Source: Mucilaginibacter sp. OK268 (lineage in GTDB: Bacteria; Bacteroidota; Bacteroidia; Sphingobacteriales; Sphingobacteriaceae). From it: a stretch of DNA of 64,000 nt. The notes under the pieces were generated by a model. The model saw nothing but the letters and a program-made list of their open reading frames with translations. It was not told the origin of the DNA and made no database searches. The position numbers and the translations under genes were made by a program. The stretch lies in contig NZ_FNJV01000003.1 of assembly GCF_900103125.1 (NCBI RefSeq), positions 372,001 through 436,000 on the forward strand, written 5' to 3'. How positions within the stretch are numbered: the stretch's first letter is position 1; each line of letters opens with the position of its first letter. Below are positions 36,426 to 44,133 of the stretch, one piece after another.

Positions 36426-37331
36426 ATGACCGTAGAAAAAATAGCAGAGCTAACCGGACATGGCAATCCCATTTTTACGCTGGAGCTTTCGCAAAAGCCG
36501 GGTATACTATTTACCGGGGGCAACGATAAGGGACTGGTGGAATGGAGCTTGCTTGACCACACCTTTATAAAAGTGATGTTCCCGGTTAGGGCCTCTATTT
36601 ATGCTATACATGGCCCGGCAGGCTATCCTTTGCTGTTCACCGGTTTACGCAGCGGCGAGGTTCTGGTATTTGATTTTATACAGCAAAAGGTCATTAAATC
36701 GCTACAGCACCACTTGAAACCAATTTTTGATATCAAGTCTGTACCTCATAAAAAAGAGCTGCTGGTGGCCTCTGAGGATGGTACAGTTTCGGTATGGAGC
36801 CTGGATACACTGGAGATGGTACACACTATCAAAGCATCGGCCGATACCATCAGGTGTATAGCTGTTACACCCGATGAAAAACAGGTAGCTTTTGCCTGCC
36901 GCGACAATACCATCAAAATTTACGATCTGCAAGATTATGCTCTGCTAAAATCATTACACGGCCATACCATGTCGGTTTTTGCACTGGCTTATAGTCAGGA
37001 TGGTACGTACCTGGCATCAGGCGGACGTGATGCACAGATCAAGATCTGGGATAGTGTTACTTATCAGCCTATCAAAAATATCCCCGCACATTTATTTGCC
37101 ATAAACCATATCCTGTTTCACCCCAGCAAGCCCTATTTTGCCACAGCCAGTATGGATAAGGGCATCAAGATCTGGGGAGCCGACGATTTTAAATTATACA
37201 AGATCATCAGCCGCGAAAAAGGGCACCCAGGCCACGTGTTATCAGTCAACAAACTGGCCTGGAATGATGATCAGCTCCTATCCGTAAGCGACGACAAGAA
37301 GGTAGTGGTGTGGGATATTAAATTTGATTGA
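36426..37331 (+). CDS. WD40 repeat protein
   Basis: 301 residues with about six to seven WD blades, recognisable from endings such as TVSVWSLDT, TIKIYDLQD, QIKIWDS, GIKIWGAD and the final KVVVWDIKFD. GH dipeptides open several blades (SLHGHTMSVFALAYS). No signal peptide, so it should be a cytoplasmic beta-propeller scaffold. It lies 88 bp after hisIE and is probably read through from the his operon, but nothing ties it to histidine synthesis. Partner unknown. Confidence 0.92.
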   Translation: MTVEKIAELTGHGNPIFTLELSQKPGILFTGGNDKGLVEWSLLDHTFIKVMFPVRASIYAIHGPAGYPLLFTGLRSGEVLVFDFIQQKVIKSLQHHLKPIFDIKSVPHKKELLVASEDGTVSVWSLDTLEMVHTIKASADTIRCIAVTPDEKQVAFACRDNTIKIYDLQDYALLKSLHGHTMSVFALAYSQDGTYLASGGRDAQIKIWDSVTYQPIKNIPAHLFAINHILFHPSKPYFATASMDKGIKIWGADDFKLYKIISREKGHPGHVLSVNKLAWNDDQLLSVSDDKKVVVWDIKFD

Positions 37332-37349
37332 AGTAGCAAACCTGATCGG

Positions 37350-37435
37350 TCAATAAGGCCTGTCAGTCTGAGCTTGTCGAAGACTCGCGCGTAAAGGCCT
37401 GCCCACCATGTTTCGACCGGCTCAACATGACATCC
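37350..37435. repeat. AGCTTGTCGAAGAC/GTTTCGACCGGCTC palindromic element
   Basis: TGTCAGTCTGAGCTTGTCGA is mirrored by TTTCGACCGGCTCAACATGACA. It lies between the convergent WD40 and NlpC/P60 genes. Confidence 0.6.
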
Positions 37436-37453
37436 ACCTTATCTTAATGAGTA

Positions 37454-38215
37454 CTACATAAACCTCTTAATGCTATGCAATTTATGCGTATGGCGTTTCT
37501 GCTCCTGTGAATAGATGCCTTCTTTATCTATTGTATCAATTTTAACTTTTCCGGAGGCGTGGATAATGTATTCATTGTTCAGCATGATGCCTACATGGGT
37601 TACCTTACCGGCTTCGTTGTTAAAAAAGGCCAGATCACCTAAGCGGACCTGTTCAATACTTTCAACCAGGGTACCCTCCTGCGCCTGCTGACTGGCATCG
37701 CGCTTGATCTTAATATTATTAAGGCTAAATACCACCTGTGTAAAGCCGGAACAATCAATACCAAAATGAGTACGGCCTCCCCACAAGTAGGGTGAGTTTA
37801 AAAATGATTTGGCTGTGGTGGCTATGTCTTCCCGCTCACCTATTTCACCGATGATCTCGAAACGCTCGGTTCCTATGCGGCAGGTAGTTCCTTCCAGGAA
37901 CGCTAAAGAGCTTCCCGCAGGCAGATAAACAACACTATTATCGGCAATTTTCCAGGCCTGGGTTACAGCACGGTAGGTTAATGGTGGTTTTATATGCTTG
38001 AAGCTTTTGTAAGCGATATGACCGAGCATAGCAAACTGCAGGCGGCCTATCCACCCTTCATAGCCATCGCTTTCGGTGATGATCCTTACCCAACGTTCGC
38101 TCCATTCTATGATCTCAAATGCTTCGCCAAACAATAACTGCGACACCTGTTCGCTGCGGTCATTAGCCTCGGCACGCAGCGGGATAACCGCCAGATTACA
38201 AATACCGTATTCCAT
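37454..38215 (-). CDS. NlpC/P60 (C40) peptidoglycan hydrolase with SH3 domain
   Basis: 253 residues. The N-terminal SH3b-like part (residues 5-60, LRAEANDRSEQVSQLLFGEA and GYEGWIGRLQF) is followed by an NlpC/P60 domain with catalytic Cys155 in GIDCSGFTQVVF, a His in HVGIMLNNEYIIHASG, and a third polar residue after it. Family members cleave gamma-D-Glu to diamino-acid bonds in stem peptides. No signal peptide is visible, so it may act on recycled muropeptides in the cytoplasm or leave by another route. It is divergent from the MarR-GNAT gene (69 bp). Confidence 0.93.
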   Translation of the reverse strand: MEYGICNLAVIPLRAEANDRSEQVSQLLFGEAFEIIEWSERWVRIITESDGYEGWIGRLQFAMLGHIAYKSFKHIKPPLTYRAVTQAWKIADNSVVYLPAGSSLAFLEGTTCRIGTERFEIIGEIGEREDIATTAKSFLNSPYLWGGRTHFGIDCSGFTQVVFSLNNIKIKRDASQQAQEGTLVESIEQVRLGDLAFFNNEAGKVTHVGIMLNNEYIIHASGKVKIDTIDKEGIYSQEQKRHTHKLHSIKRFM

Positions 38216-38256
38216 TTATAATAGTGAAAAACAAATATAGAAATAAAAATAATTTA

Positions 38257-38275
38257 TATATTTGTAAGTACTTAC
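38257..38275 (+). promoter_or_regulatory. TATATTTG promoter overlapped by GTAAGTACTTAC palindrome
   Basis: The -7 box is at 38257-38264, and the perfect 12-bp palindrome GTAAGTACTTAC at 38264-38275 shares its last base. It lies 9 bp before the MarR-GNAT ATG, a strong layout for autorepression by the MarR-type domain. Confidence 0.65.
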
Positions 38276-38284
38276 GTAACAACT

Positions 38285-39229
38285 ATGAGTTTAATTGACG
38301 ATTTAGAAGAACTGGCCGTTGGAGCAAGGCTCAAACGGCTATATGAATACTTTGCAAAGGATGTTGTTTTGATATATAAAGATGAGCAACTGAACTTTGA
38401 ACCTAAATATTTTACCCTTTACTACCTGATCAGCAAACAAGGTGAAGCTGGCGTAACCGAAATTGCCGAAGAACTGGGCTGCACCCACCCGGGTGTCATC
38501 CACCTGGCGAAAGAGCTGGAAGAACTGGGCTTTATTGAATCGGTAAAATCCGCTTCAGATAGCCGTAGGCGTATACTGCGCCTATCAGAAAAGGGTAAAG
38601 CTTCCCTGCCAAAATTTGAACGGGTATGGGCCAAGATCCTGGCCCTTAATAAATCTTTATTTAATAGTCAACAAAATAATTTACTAAGCGCCATTATGGA
38701 AACAGAAGCACAACTCAACGAAAAGCCGTATTACCAGCGTTTTCAGGAAATGTTTAATCCACAGGGTAATAACCCGGTAACAGTTACTACCTATGATCCC
38801 CAATATGCCCGCCATTTTAAAAACCTCAACATAGAATGGATCAATACTTATTTCACGGTAGAGGAACACGATCTGGAGCAATTGAACCACCCCGAGGATC
38901 ATATATTGGCCGATGGCGGCGAGATCCTTTTCGCGCATATTGATGACGATGTTGTGGGTACCTGTGCGGTCATCAAAACCGGCCCGGCAGAATACGAGCT
39001 GGCCAAAATGGCGGTAAGCCCCAAATACCAGGGACGTAAAATTGGCAATGCCCTGATGGATGCGGCTATAGCCAAAATCAAAGAATTGGGTGGTACCCGC
39101 ATCTGGTTAGGCTCAAACACCAAACTTACGCCTGCCATTACCTTATATAAAAAATACGGCTTTAAGGAGTTCCAGGCGGCCGCATCACCCTATACCCGTG
39201 CCAATATCCACATGGAAATGGATCTTTGA
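38285..39229 (+). CDS. MarR-type HTH / GNAT acetyltransferase fusion
   Basis: 314 residues. The N-terminal winged helix (about 1-150) includes GVTEIAEELGCTHPGVIHLA (recognition region) and ESVKSASDSRRRILRLSEKG (wing). The C-terminal GNAT domain (about 165-314) has VVGTCAVIKTG, the acetyl-CoA loop YQGRKIGNALMDAAI and LYKKYGFKEF. The fusion occurs elsewhere in bacteria. It presumably couples sensing of a small molecule to its acetylation, but the substrate is unknown. It has its own promoter with an overlapping palindrome. Confidence 0.93.
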   Translation: MSLIDDLEELAVGARLKRLYEYFAKDVVLIYKDEQLNFEPKYFTLYYLISKQGEAGVTEIAEELGCTHPGVIHLAKELEELGFIESVKSASDSRRRILRLSEKGKASLPKFERVWAKILALNKSLFNSQQNNLLSAIMETEAQLNEKPYYQRFQEMFNPQGNNPVTVTTYDPQYARHFKNLNIEWINTYFTVEEHDLEQLNHPEDHILADGGEILFAHIDDDVVGTCAVIKTGPAEYELAKMAVSPKYQGRKIGNALMDAAIAKIKELGGTRIWLGSNTKLTPAITLYKKYGFKEFQAAASPYTRANIHMEMDL

Positions 39230-39231
39230 TA

Positions 39232-39373
39232 GATATGAGATATGAGATATGAGATATGAGATATGAGATATGAGATATGAGATATGAGATACAAAAAAAG
39301 GAACAGCAAGCTGTTCCTTTTTTTGTATCTGTGTTTTTTTCTCAAATCTCACATCTCATATCTCACATCTAAA
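39232..39373. repeat. GATATGA tandem repeat and flanking inverted words
   Basis: About eight copies of the 7-mer GATATGA (39232-39290) lead into a perfect hairpin, then degenerate inverted versions (AATCTCACATCTCATATCTC) up to 39373. Copy number may vary between strains. Confidence 0.8.
39288..39329. terminator. Perfect 20-bp bidirectional terminator hairpin
   Basis: GATAC-A7-GGAACAGC pairs with GCTGTTCC-T7-GTATC with a two-base loop. T7 on either strand lets it serve both the MarR-GNAT gene and the convergent ferredoxin gene. Confidence 0.85.
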
Positions 39374-39378
39374 AAATA

Positions 39379-39732
39379 TTATTCATTAATGTGCAGCCAG
39401 TCTTTCTTGGCTAACAATTCTTCTTTGCTTTCGCGGATATCCTCATCATCCACACAACAATCTACAGGGCATACTGCAGCACACTGTGGTTCATCATGAA
39501 AACCAACACATTCGGTACATTTATCAGGTACAATGTAATATATATCATCAGACAGGGCAGCCTGTGATTCTTCAGCATTTAATGTGTTACCATCGCCAAA
39601 ATCAATAACCCCTTTAAGCCCTGTACCGTCGCTAAAGCGCCATGCCGCGCCTGCATCATAAATGGCATTATTGGGGCACTCCGGTTCGCAGGCTCCGCAG
39701 TTTATGCATTCATCGGTGATTTTAATCGCCAT
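39379..39732 (-). CDS. 4Fe-4S dicluster ferredoxin-type protein
   Basis: 117 residues. The N-terminal motif ITDECINCGACEPECPNNAI supplies one cluster. The second motif is CTECVGFHDEPQCAAVCPVD near 80-100, with the insert typical of a Chromatium-vinosum-type ferredoxin. A loop of about 45 residues separates them. It is a small soluble electron carrier. It is divergent from the acyl-CoA reductase gene, a neighbour pair seen in other Bacteroidota, so it may supply electrons to a lipid or redox pathway; that link is inference. Confidence 0.93.
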   Translation of the reverse strand: MAIKITDECINCGACEPECPNNAIYDAGAAWRFSDGTGLKGVIDFGDGNTLNAEESQAALSDDIYYIVPDKCTECVGFHDEPQCAAVCPVDCCVDDEDIRESKEELLAKKDWLHINE

Positions 39733-39758
39733 ATTTCTAAATATCTAATATTCTCAAT

Positions 39759-39792
39759 TAACTTTGCCTGAAATTACCAAGCGCACAAATAT
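39759..39792. promoter_or_regulatory. Divergent promoter boxes between ferredoxin and acyl-CoA reductase genes
   Basis: TAACTTTG (39759-39766) faces the acyl-CoA reductase gene. CAAATATA (39785-39792), TATATTTG on the minus strand, faces the ferredoxin gene. The two transcripts would overlap at their 5' ends. Confidence 0.5.
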
Positions 39793-39833
39793 AACAAAAA
39801 AAGGGTTTCGGGGTTTAAAACCTTACCATATAT

Positions 39834-40859
39834 ATGTCAAAAATTAATATAAAAAACGCAATAAATTCATTTTCAGCCTTAGGAAAACAGTTATCGGAAC
39901 CCGATGAGCAGTTAATGGCCATTATCAACGACGAACAATACCACAACGCCTGGTTTACACCCCAAAGTGTTTTACGCGCCGTTACCGCCATTGGCAAAAT
40001 GCTCAACGAGGCCGATTTAACTATCTGGCTCTCCAAATACGACCTTTCCGGCGAGGCCCAGCCCAAAAAAGTGGGACTCATACTGGCGGGCAACATCCCA
40101 CTGGTGGGTTTTCATGATGTACTTTGCGTGCTGGTCACAGGCAATCACGCGCTCATCAAAACATCATCGCAGGATGCCTATCTGATCAAGCATGTACTGC
40201 ACCGATTGGTTGATATCGATGGCAGTTTTGCCAATCAGTTCAGTTTTATAGAGCGCCTCACCGATTTTGATGCCATTATAGCCACCGGCAGCAATAACAG
40301 CTCGCGGTATTTTGATTATTATTTTGGCAAAGTACCCAACATCATCCGTAAAAACCGCAACAGCATAGCCCTGCTTACCGGCAATGAAACTGCTGAAGAC
40401 CTGTTTGATCTGGGTCATGATATATTTGATTATTATGGGCTTGGCTGTCGTAATGTGTCAAAGTTACTGGTACCGGAAGGTTATGTTTTCAATTTCTTTT
40501 TTGAATCGATAGAGGAATTTAAAACTATCATCCATCACCACAAATACAGCAATAATTACGATTACAACAAATCCATTTACCTGGTAAACAGCGACAAGCA
40601 TTTTGATAATGGCTTTTTGATGGCTAAGGAAGATGAGCGGATAGCATCGCCCCTGGCCGTGGTATATTATAGCCATTACACCAATCTGCAGGCAGCGCAA
40701 CAATTGCTGACAGATCAAAGCGAAAACCTGCAATGTATCGTCACCAAAGCGCCCATTGATGTACAAAGCCAGGTGGTAGGCTTTGGCCAGAGCCAGCAAC
40801 CCGCTTTATGGGATTATGCTGATGGGATTGATACGATGGAATTCTTGGCAAATCTTTAA
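39834..40859 (+). CDS. LuxC-family acyl-CoA reductase
   Basis: 341 residues, shorter than bioluminescence LuxC (about 480). Family-like blocks are KKVGLILAGNIPLVGFHDVLC (nucleotide-binding region), HALIKTSSQD, DAIIATGSNNSSRYFDYYFG and, around the expected thioester cysteine, DYYGLGCRNVSKLLVPEG (Cys about 206). It is expected to reduce acyl-CoA to an aldehyde with NADPH; the physiological acyl chain is unknown. It sits divergent from the ferredoxin gene. Confidence 0.88.
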   Translation: MSKINIKNAINSFSALGKQLSEPDEQLMAIINDEQYHNAWFTPQSVLRAVTAIGKMLNEADLTIWLSKYDLSGEAQPKKVGLILAGNIPLVGFHDVLCVLVTGNHALIKTSSQDAYLIKHVLHRLVDIDGSFANQFSFIERLTDFDAIIATGSNNSSRYFDYYFGKVPNIIRKNRNSIALLTGNETAEDLFDLGHDIFDYYGLGCRNVSKLLVPEGYVFNFFFESIEEFKTIIHHHKYSNNYDYNKSIYLVNSDKHFDNGFLMAKEDERIASPLAVVYYSHYTNLQAAQQLLTDQSENLQCIVTKAPIDVQSQVVGFGQSQQPALWDYADGIDTMEFLANL

Positions 40860-40878
40860 AATAACAATACCTTTGGGG

Positions 40879-41012
40879 GGAAGCTAAAAGCTTAAGGCTA
40901 AAAGCCGAAAGCACAGATTTTTTTAATAAAATGATTGCTTTAGGCTTTGTGCTTTTAGCCTTAAGCCCAAAAAGTTGCTTTTAGCTTTACGCTTTAAGCC
41001 TTAAGCTTAAAA
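40879..41012. repeat. GCTAAAAGC/GCTTTTAGC word-type palindromic spacer
   Basis: The left half reads GAAGCTAAAAGCTTAAGGCT and AAAAGCCGAAAGCACAG; the right half reads back the complement (TTTGTGCTTTTAGCCTTAAG, TTTTAGCTTTACGCTTTAAG). It directly precedes the small gene at 41014. Confidence 0.7.
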
Positions 41013-41013
41013 A

Positions 41014-41217
41014 ATGTATATTATAAAAGTAAAAGGCGTTGCCAAGATACCCGATTATGTACAGCTGCGTGATGATAAATTTACGCTGCTGGCTTATTTC
41101 AGGGTCGACAGGCCTGATAAATCGCTGGATAAGGTTGGACTGGCCGATAAGGCCGAATATATTATGAATATAATCAAGGACCTGCCTTTTGGACAGATCT
41201 TAAAATTAGAGCTATAA
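41014..41217 (+). CDS. Small conserved-type hypothetical protein upstream of FtsE-like gene
   Basis: 67 residues, MYIIKVKGVAKIPDYVQLRD to LPFGQILKLEL, a compact basic/acidic alpha-beta pattern without signal or membrane segment. No known family is recognised. It ends 6 bp before the FtsE-like ATPase and so is probably co-transcribed, and may be coupled with it. Confidence 0.65.
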   Translation: MYIIKVKGVAKIPDYVQLRDDKFTLLAYFRVDRPDKSLDKVGLADKAEYIMNIIKDLPFGQILKLEL

Positions 41218-41223
41218 AAAAAG

Positions 41224-41904
41224 ATGATCGGAAATTCTATTATTAAGCTAAACAATGTTGATATTTTTCAGCAGTCGCACCTGGTACTGTCAAACGTTAA
41301 CCTGCATATTGATAAAGGCGATTTTGTATGGCTCATAGGCCAAACCGGATCGGGCAAGAGCAGTTTGCTTAAAATAATTTACGGCGATCTGATCCCAAAG
41401 GCCGGCACCGGTCATGCCTGCGGCTACGAACTGAGCAAATTGCCAAGTCGCGAAGTACCTTACCTGCGCCGCAAACTGGGTATTGTTTTCCAGGATTTCC
41501 AATTGCTTACCGATCGCTCCATCGAACAAAACCTGCTGTTTGTCATGCGCGCTACCGGCTGGACAGATAAAAAACTCATCGCCGACCGTACCCTGGATGT
41601 GTTGGAAAAAGTAGGCTTGCGTTCTAAATTAAAGAAAATGCCGCATGAGCTATCAGGCGGCGAGCAGCAACGCGTGGTAATTGCCCGCGCCCTGTTGAAT
41701 GATCCCGAAATTATACTGGCCGATGAGCCAACCGGTAACCTTGACCCCGAAACATCCGAAGAAATCGTGCTGCTATTAAAACAGATTAGTCAATCGGGCA
41801 CGGCTGTATTGGTAGCTACACATGATTATCACATCATTCGCGCTTTCCCATCACGCATTATCAAATGCGAGAATGGTAAAGTTCTGGAAGACGCGGAAAT
41901 ATAA
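41224..41904 (+). CDS. FtsE-like ABC transporter ATP-binding protein
   Basis: 226 residues. Walker A is LIGQTGSGKSSLLK (about 38-51), Q-loop GIVFQDFQLLTDRSIEQNL, signature LSGGEQQRVVIARALL, Walker B IILADEPTGNLDPET, and H-loop VATHDYHIIR. The overall style matches FtsE of the FtsEX divisome ATPase. No permease gene is adjacent; FtsX is often unlinked in this phylum. A LolD/MacB-type assignment is the alternative. Confidence 0.88.
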   Translation: MIGNSIIKLNNVDIFQQSHLVLSNVNLHIDKGDFVWLIGQTGSGKSSLLKIIYGDLIPKAGTGHACGYELSKLPSREVPYLRRKLGIVFQDFQLLTDRSIEQNLLFVMRATGWTDKKLIADRTLDVLEKVGLRSKLKKMPHELSGGEQQRVVIARALLNDPEIILADEPTGNLDPETSEEIVLLLKQISQSGTAVLVATHDYHIIRAFPSRIIKCENGKVLEDAEI

Positions 41905-42020
41905 CCGCTGAATATTGTCTGAATCAGAATTTACAGAATTAAAGGATTTTCAGAATAATGAAATAGCATCCTGTTAATTTTCTAATTCTGTAAATTCTGA
42001 TTCAGACAAAATCAACGGTC
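41905..42020. repeat. Palindromic spacer with TTGTCTGAATCAGAATTTACAG arms
   Basis: TGTCTGAATCAGAATTTACA on the left is mirrored by TTCTGTAAATTCTGATTCAG and CCGCTGA/TCAACGG on the outside. A long stem-loop before the grpE promoter region. Confidence 0.7.
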
Positions 42021-42075
42021 AACCTGTCACCCCTGCGTAAAACGTGTCACTCCTTCCTGATATTAAAACATACCA

Positions 42076-42117
42076 CTGACAGCTTGTCGGCTTTATGCTA
42101 ATGGCAGGATACTTGAT
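42076..42117 (+). promoter_or_regulatory. Candidate stress promoter of grpE: dyad plus TGGCA-type box
   Basis: CTGACAGCTTGTCGG (42076-42090) is a near-perfect dyad. TGGCAGGATACTTGAT (42102-42117) follows, and the gene has no TAnnTTTG box at this point. This may be a heat-shock control region; the specific factor is unknown to me. Confidence 0.4.
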
Positions 42118-42131
42118 TGGCACTATCAGCT

Positions 42132-42725
42132 ATGAAATTTAACGATATGTTGAAGAAAAAGAAGAAAGAAAATACGGACACCCCAGATATGAATACGGCA
42201 GACCAGGAAAACTTACAAGAGAACGGGCAGGAACAAGCCCAGACCGAAACTACTGAAGCAACAGCAGAAGTTGTATCTGCCGAAGACAAATTGAAAGAAG
42301 AATTGGCACAGGCAAACGACAAATACCTGCGCTTATATGCCGAATTTGATAACTTCAGAAGACGTACCATCAAAGAGCGCGCGGAAGCCCGTGAAACAGA
42401 AGGTAAAGAGCTGTTAGTGGCTTTACTGCCTGTTCTTGACGATTTTGAACGCGCACAACGTTCTATGGAAAACGCTGTTGATGTTGCCCCTGTTAAAGAA
42501 GGCGTTACGCTGATACAGAACAAATTAAAAAACATATTGGCTCAAAAAGGCCTGAAGGAAATGACAGCAATTGGCGAGCCTTTTGATGCCGACCTGCATG
42601 AGGCCATTACCAATATACCCGCCCCTACCGATGATTTGAAAGGTAAAGTGATGGATGAAATGGAAAAAGGTTATTACCTGAAAGACAGGGTAATACGTTT
42701 TGCCAAAGTAATTGTAGGAGCGTAA
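42132..42725 (+). CDS. grpE: Nucleotide exchange factor GrpE
   Basis: 197 residues from ATG 42132 (a TTG at 42117 would add five residues overlapping the control region). An acidic disordered N-terminus is followed by a long coiled coil (KLKEELAQANDKYLRLYAEFDNFRRRT) and the C-terminal beta domain with FDADLHEAI, GKVMDEMEKGYYLKDRVIRF and AKVIVG. It releases ADP from DnaK. It is followed by dnaJ on the same strand; dnaK is not in the window. Confidence 0.97.
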   Translation: MKFNDMLKKKKKENTDTPDMNTADQENLQENGQEQAQTETTEATAEVVSAEDKLKEELAQANDKYLRLYAEFDNFRRRTIKERAEARETEGKELLVALLPVLDDFERAQRSMENAVDVAPVKEGVTLIQNKLKNILAQKGLKEMTAIGEPFDADLHEAITNIPAPTDDLKGKVMDEMEKGYYLKDRVIRFAKVIVGA

Positions 42726-42728
42726 ATT

Positions 42729-42850
42729 GATTTCGGATTTGGGATGTTCGATTTGGGATTTAAATATTCAATTGATCATCCATCCTAACATCAAAACTAG
42801 AAATTAACAATACAGTAAATCCGAAATCGAAACTTCGAAATCCGAAATAA
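42729..42850. repeat. CGGATTTGGGAT/ATCCGAAATC word-type palindromic spacer (grpE-dnaJ)
   Basis: GATTTCGGATTTGGGATGTT on the left, with inverse AAATCCGAAATCGAAACTTC and GAAATCCGAAATAAAG on the right. Confidence 0.65.
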
Positions 42851-42856
42851 AGAATT

Positions 42857-44020
42857 ATGGCTAAGAGAGATTATTACGATATCCTGGGAGTCGCCAAAGG
42901 TGCCGATGCCGACGAAATAAAAAAGGCATATCGTAAAATGGCTATTAAATATCACCCTGATAAAAACCAGGGTGATAAAGAGGCGGAAGAAAAATTCAAG
43001 GAAGCTGCTGAAGCCTACGAAGTACTGAGCAGTCCTGAAAAGCGCCAGCGTTATGATCAGTTTGGTCATGCGGCCAATGCCTCATCGCCAAATGGCGGTG
43101 GTTATGGCGGTCAGGGTATGAATATGGACGACATATTTAGCCAGTTTGGTGATATTTTTGGCGGTGGCAGTCCGTTTGAAGGATTTTTTGGCGGCGGCCG
43201 TCAAGGTGGCGGTGCTGGCAGACGTGTGGCACGCGGCAGCAACCTGCGCATCAAAGTACGTTTAACTCTTGAAGAAATAGCTAACGGCGCCGAAAAGAAG
43301 ATCAAAGTTAACAAACAGATAGTTTGTAAAACCTGTGATGGTTCTGGCGCTAAGGATAAATCATCATTTCAAACCTGTAAAACATGTGGTGGCTCGGGCG
43401 CGGTGCGCAGGGTAACCAATACCATATTGGGCCAGATGCAAACTACCAGCACCTGCCCTACCTGTAACGGCGAAGGCTCAACCATACTGTCAAAATGTAC
43501 TGTTTGTCATGGTGATGGCGTAGTTCGCGGCGAAGAACTGATCACCATTAACGTTCCTGCCGGTGTAAGTGAAGGCATGCAGCTGAGCATGAGCGGCAAG
43601 GGTAACGCTGCCCCACGTGGCGGTGTACCGGGCGATCTGATCATCCTGATCGAGGAGGTTCCGCATGAAACATTAAAACGCGATGGCAACAATGTAATAT
43701 ATGACCTGCACGTAAACTTTGTTGATGCCACCTTAGGTACCACTGTTGAAGTGCCTACCATTGACGGCAAAGCCAAGATTAAAATTGATCCGGGAACCCA
43801 GGGTGGTAAAATCCTGCGCTTAAAAGGCAAAGGTGTGCCTGAGGTGAACTCTTATCACCGTGGCGACCAACTGGTACATATCAACATCTGGACACCAAAA
43901 GCACTAAGCCGCGAGGAGCGCGAACTATTGGAGAAATTACAATCGTCACCAAACTTTAAACCCAATCCCGGCAAAAACGAAAAAAGCTTTTTCGACCGGA
44001 TGAAGGAATATTTTGAATAA
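42857..44020 (+). CDS. dnaJ: Molecular chaperone DnaJ
   Basis: 387 residues. J domain (1-70) with the HPD triad in [10 protein letters not shown], a glycine/phenylalanine-rich linker (about 75-125), four CxxCxGxG zinc repeats ([32 protein letters not shown], about 155-220) and the C-terminal substrate-binding domains ending in FDRMKEYFE. It stimulates DnaK ATPase and presents substrates. It sits 131 bp after grpE with a palindromic spacer between. Confidence 0.98.
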   Translation: MAKRDYYDILGVAKGADADEIKKAYRKMAIKYHPDKNQGDKEAEEKFKEAAEAYEVLSSPEKRQRYDQFGHAANASSPNGGGYGGQGMNMDDIFSQFGDIFGGGSPFEGFFGGGRQGGGAGRRVARGSNLRIKVRLTLEEIANGAEKKIKVNKQIVCKTCDGSGAKDKSSFQTCKTCGGSGAVRRVTNTILGQMQTTSTCPTCNGEGSTILSKCTVCHGDGVVRGEELITINVPAGVSEGMQLSMSGKGNAAPRGGVPGDLIILIEEVPHETLKRDGNNVIYDLHVNFVDATLGTTVEVPTIDGKAKIKIDPGTQGGKILRLKGKGVPEVNSYHRGDQLVHINIWTPKALSREERELLEKLQSSPNFKPNPGKNEKSFFDRMKEYFE

Positions 44021-44055
44021 AAGCTAAAAGCAGAAGGCTTAAAGCCGAAAGCGTA
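44020..44055. repeat. AAAGCTAAAAGCAGAAGGC words after dnaJ
   Basis: AGCTAAAAGCAGAAGGCTTA and AAAGCCGAAAGC belong to the same word family as 17014-17050, 40879-41012 and 49949-50073. Confidence 0.55.
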
Positions 44056-44060
44056 TATTT

Positions 44061-44092
44061 AAAAGCCTGGAGTTTATACTTCGGGCTTTTTT
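44061..44092 (+). terminator. dnaJ terminator
   Basis: AAAAGCCTGGAGT pairs with ACTTCGGGCTTTT (13 pairs, two of them G-T wobbles) and is followed by T-rich sequence. Confidence 0.8.
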
Positions 44093-44133
44093 GATTTTGA
44101 TAGTTCAAGCGAGGGATACTTAACCTTGCAAGG

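Noticed and set aside
39232..39373. Possible CRISPR array in the GATATGA repeats
   Set aside because: Seven-base units run head to tail without spacers and no cas genes are near; it is a simple tandem repeat.
42102..42117. Firm sigma-54 promoter upstream of grpE
   Set aside because: The -12 element reads GA rather than GC, so only listed as a candidate control region.
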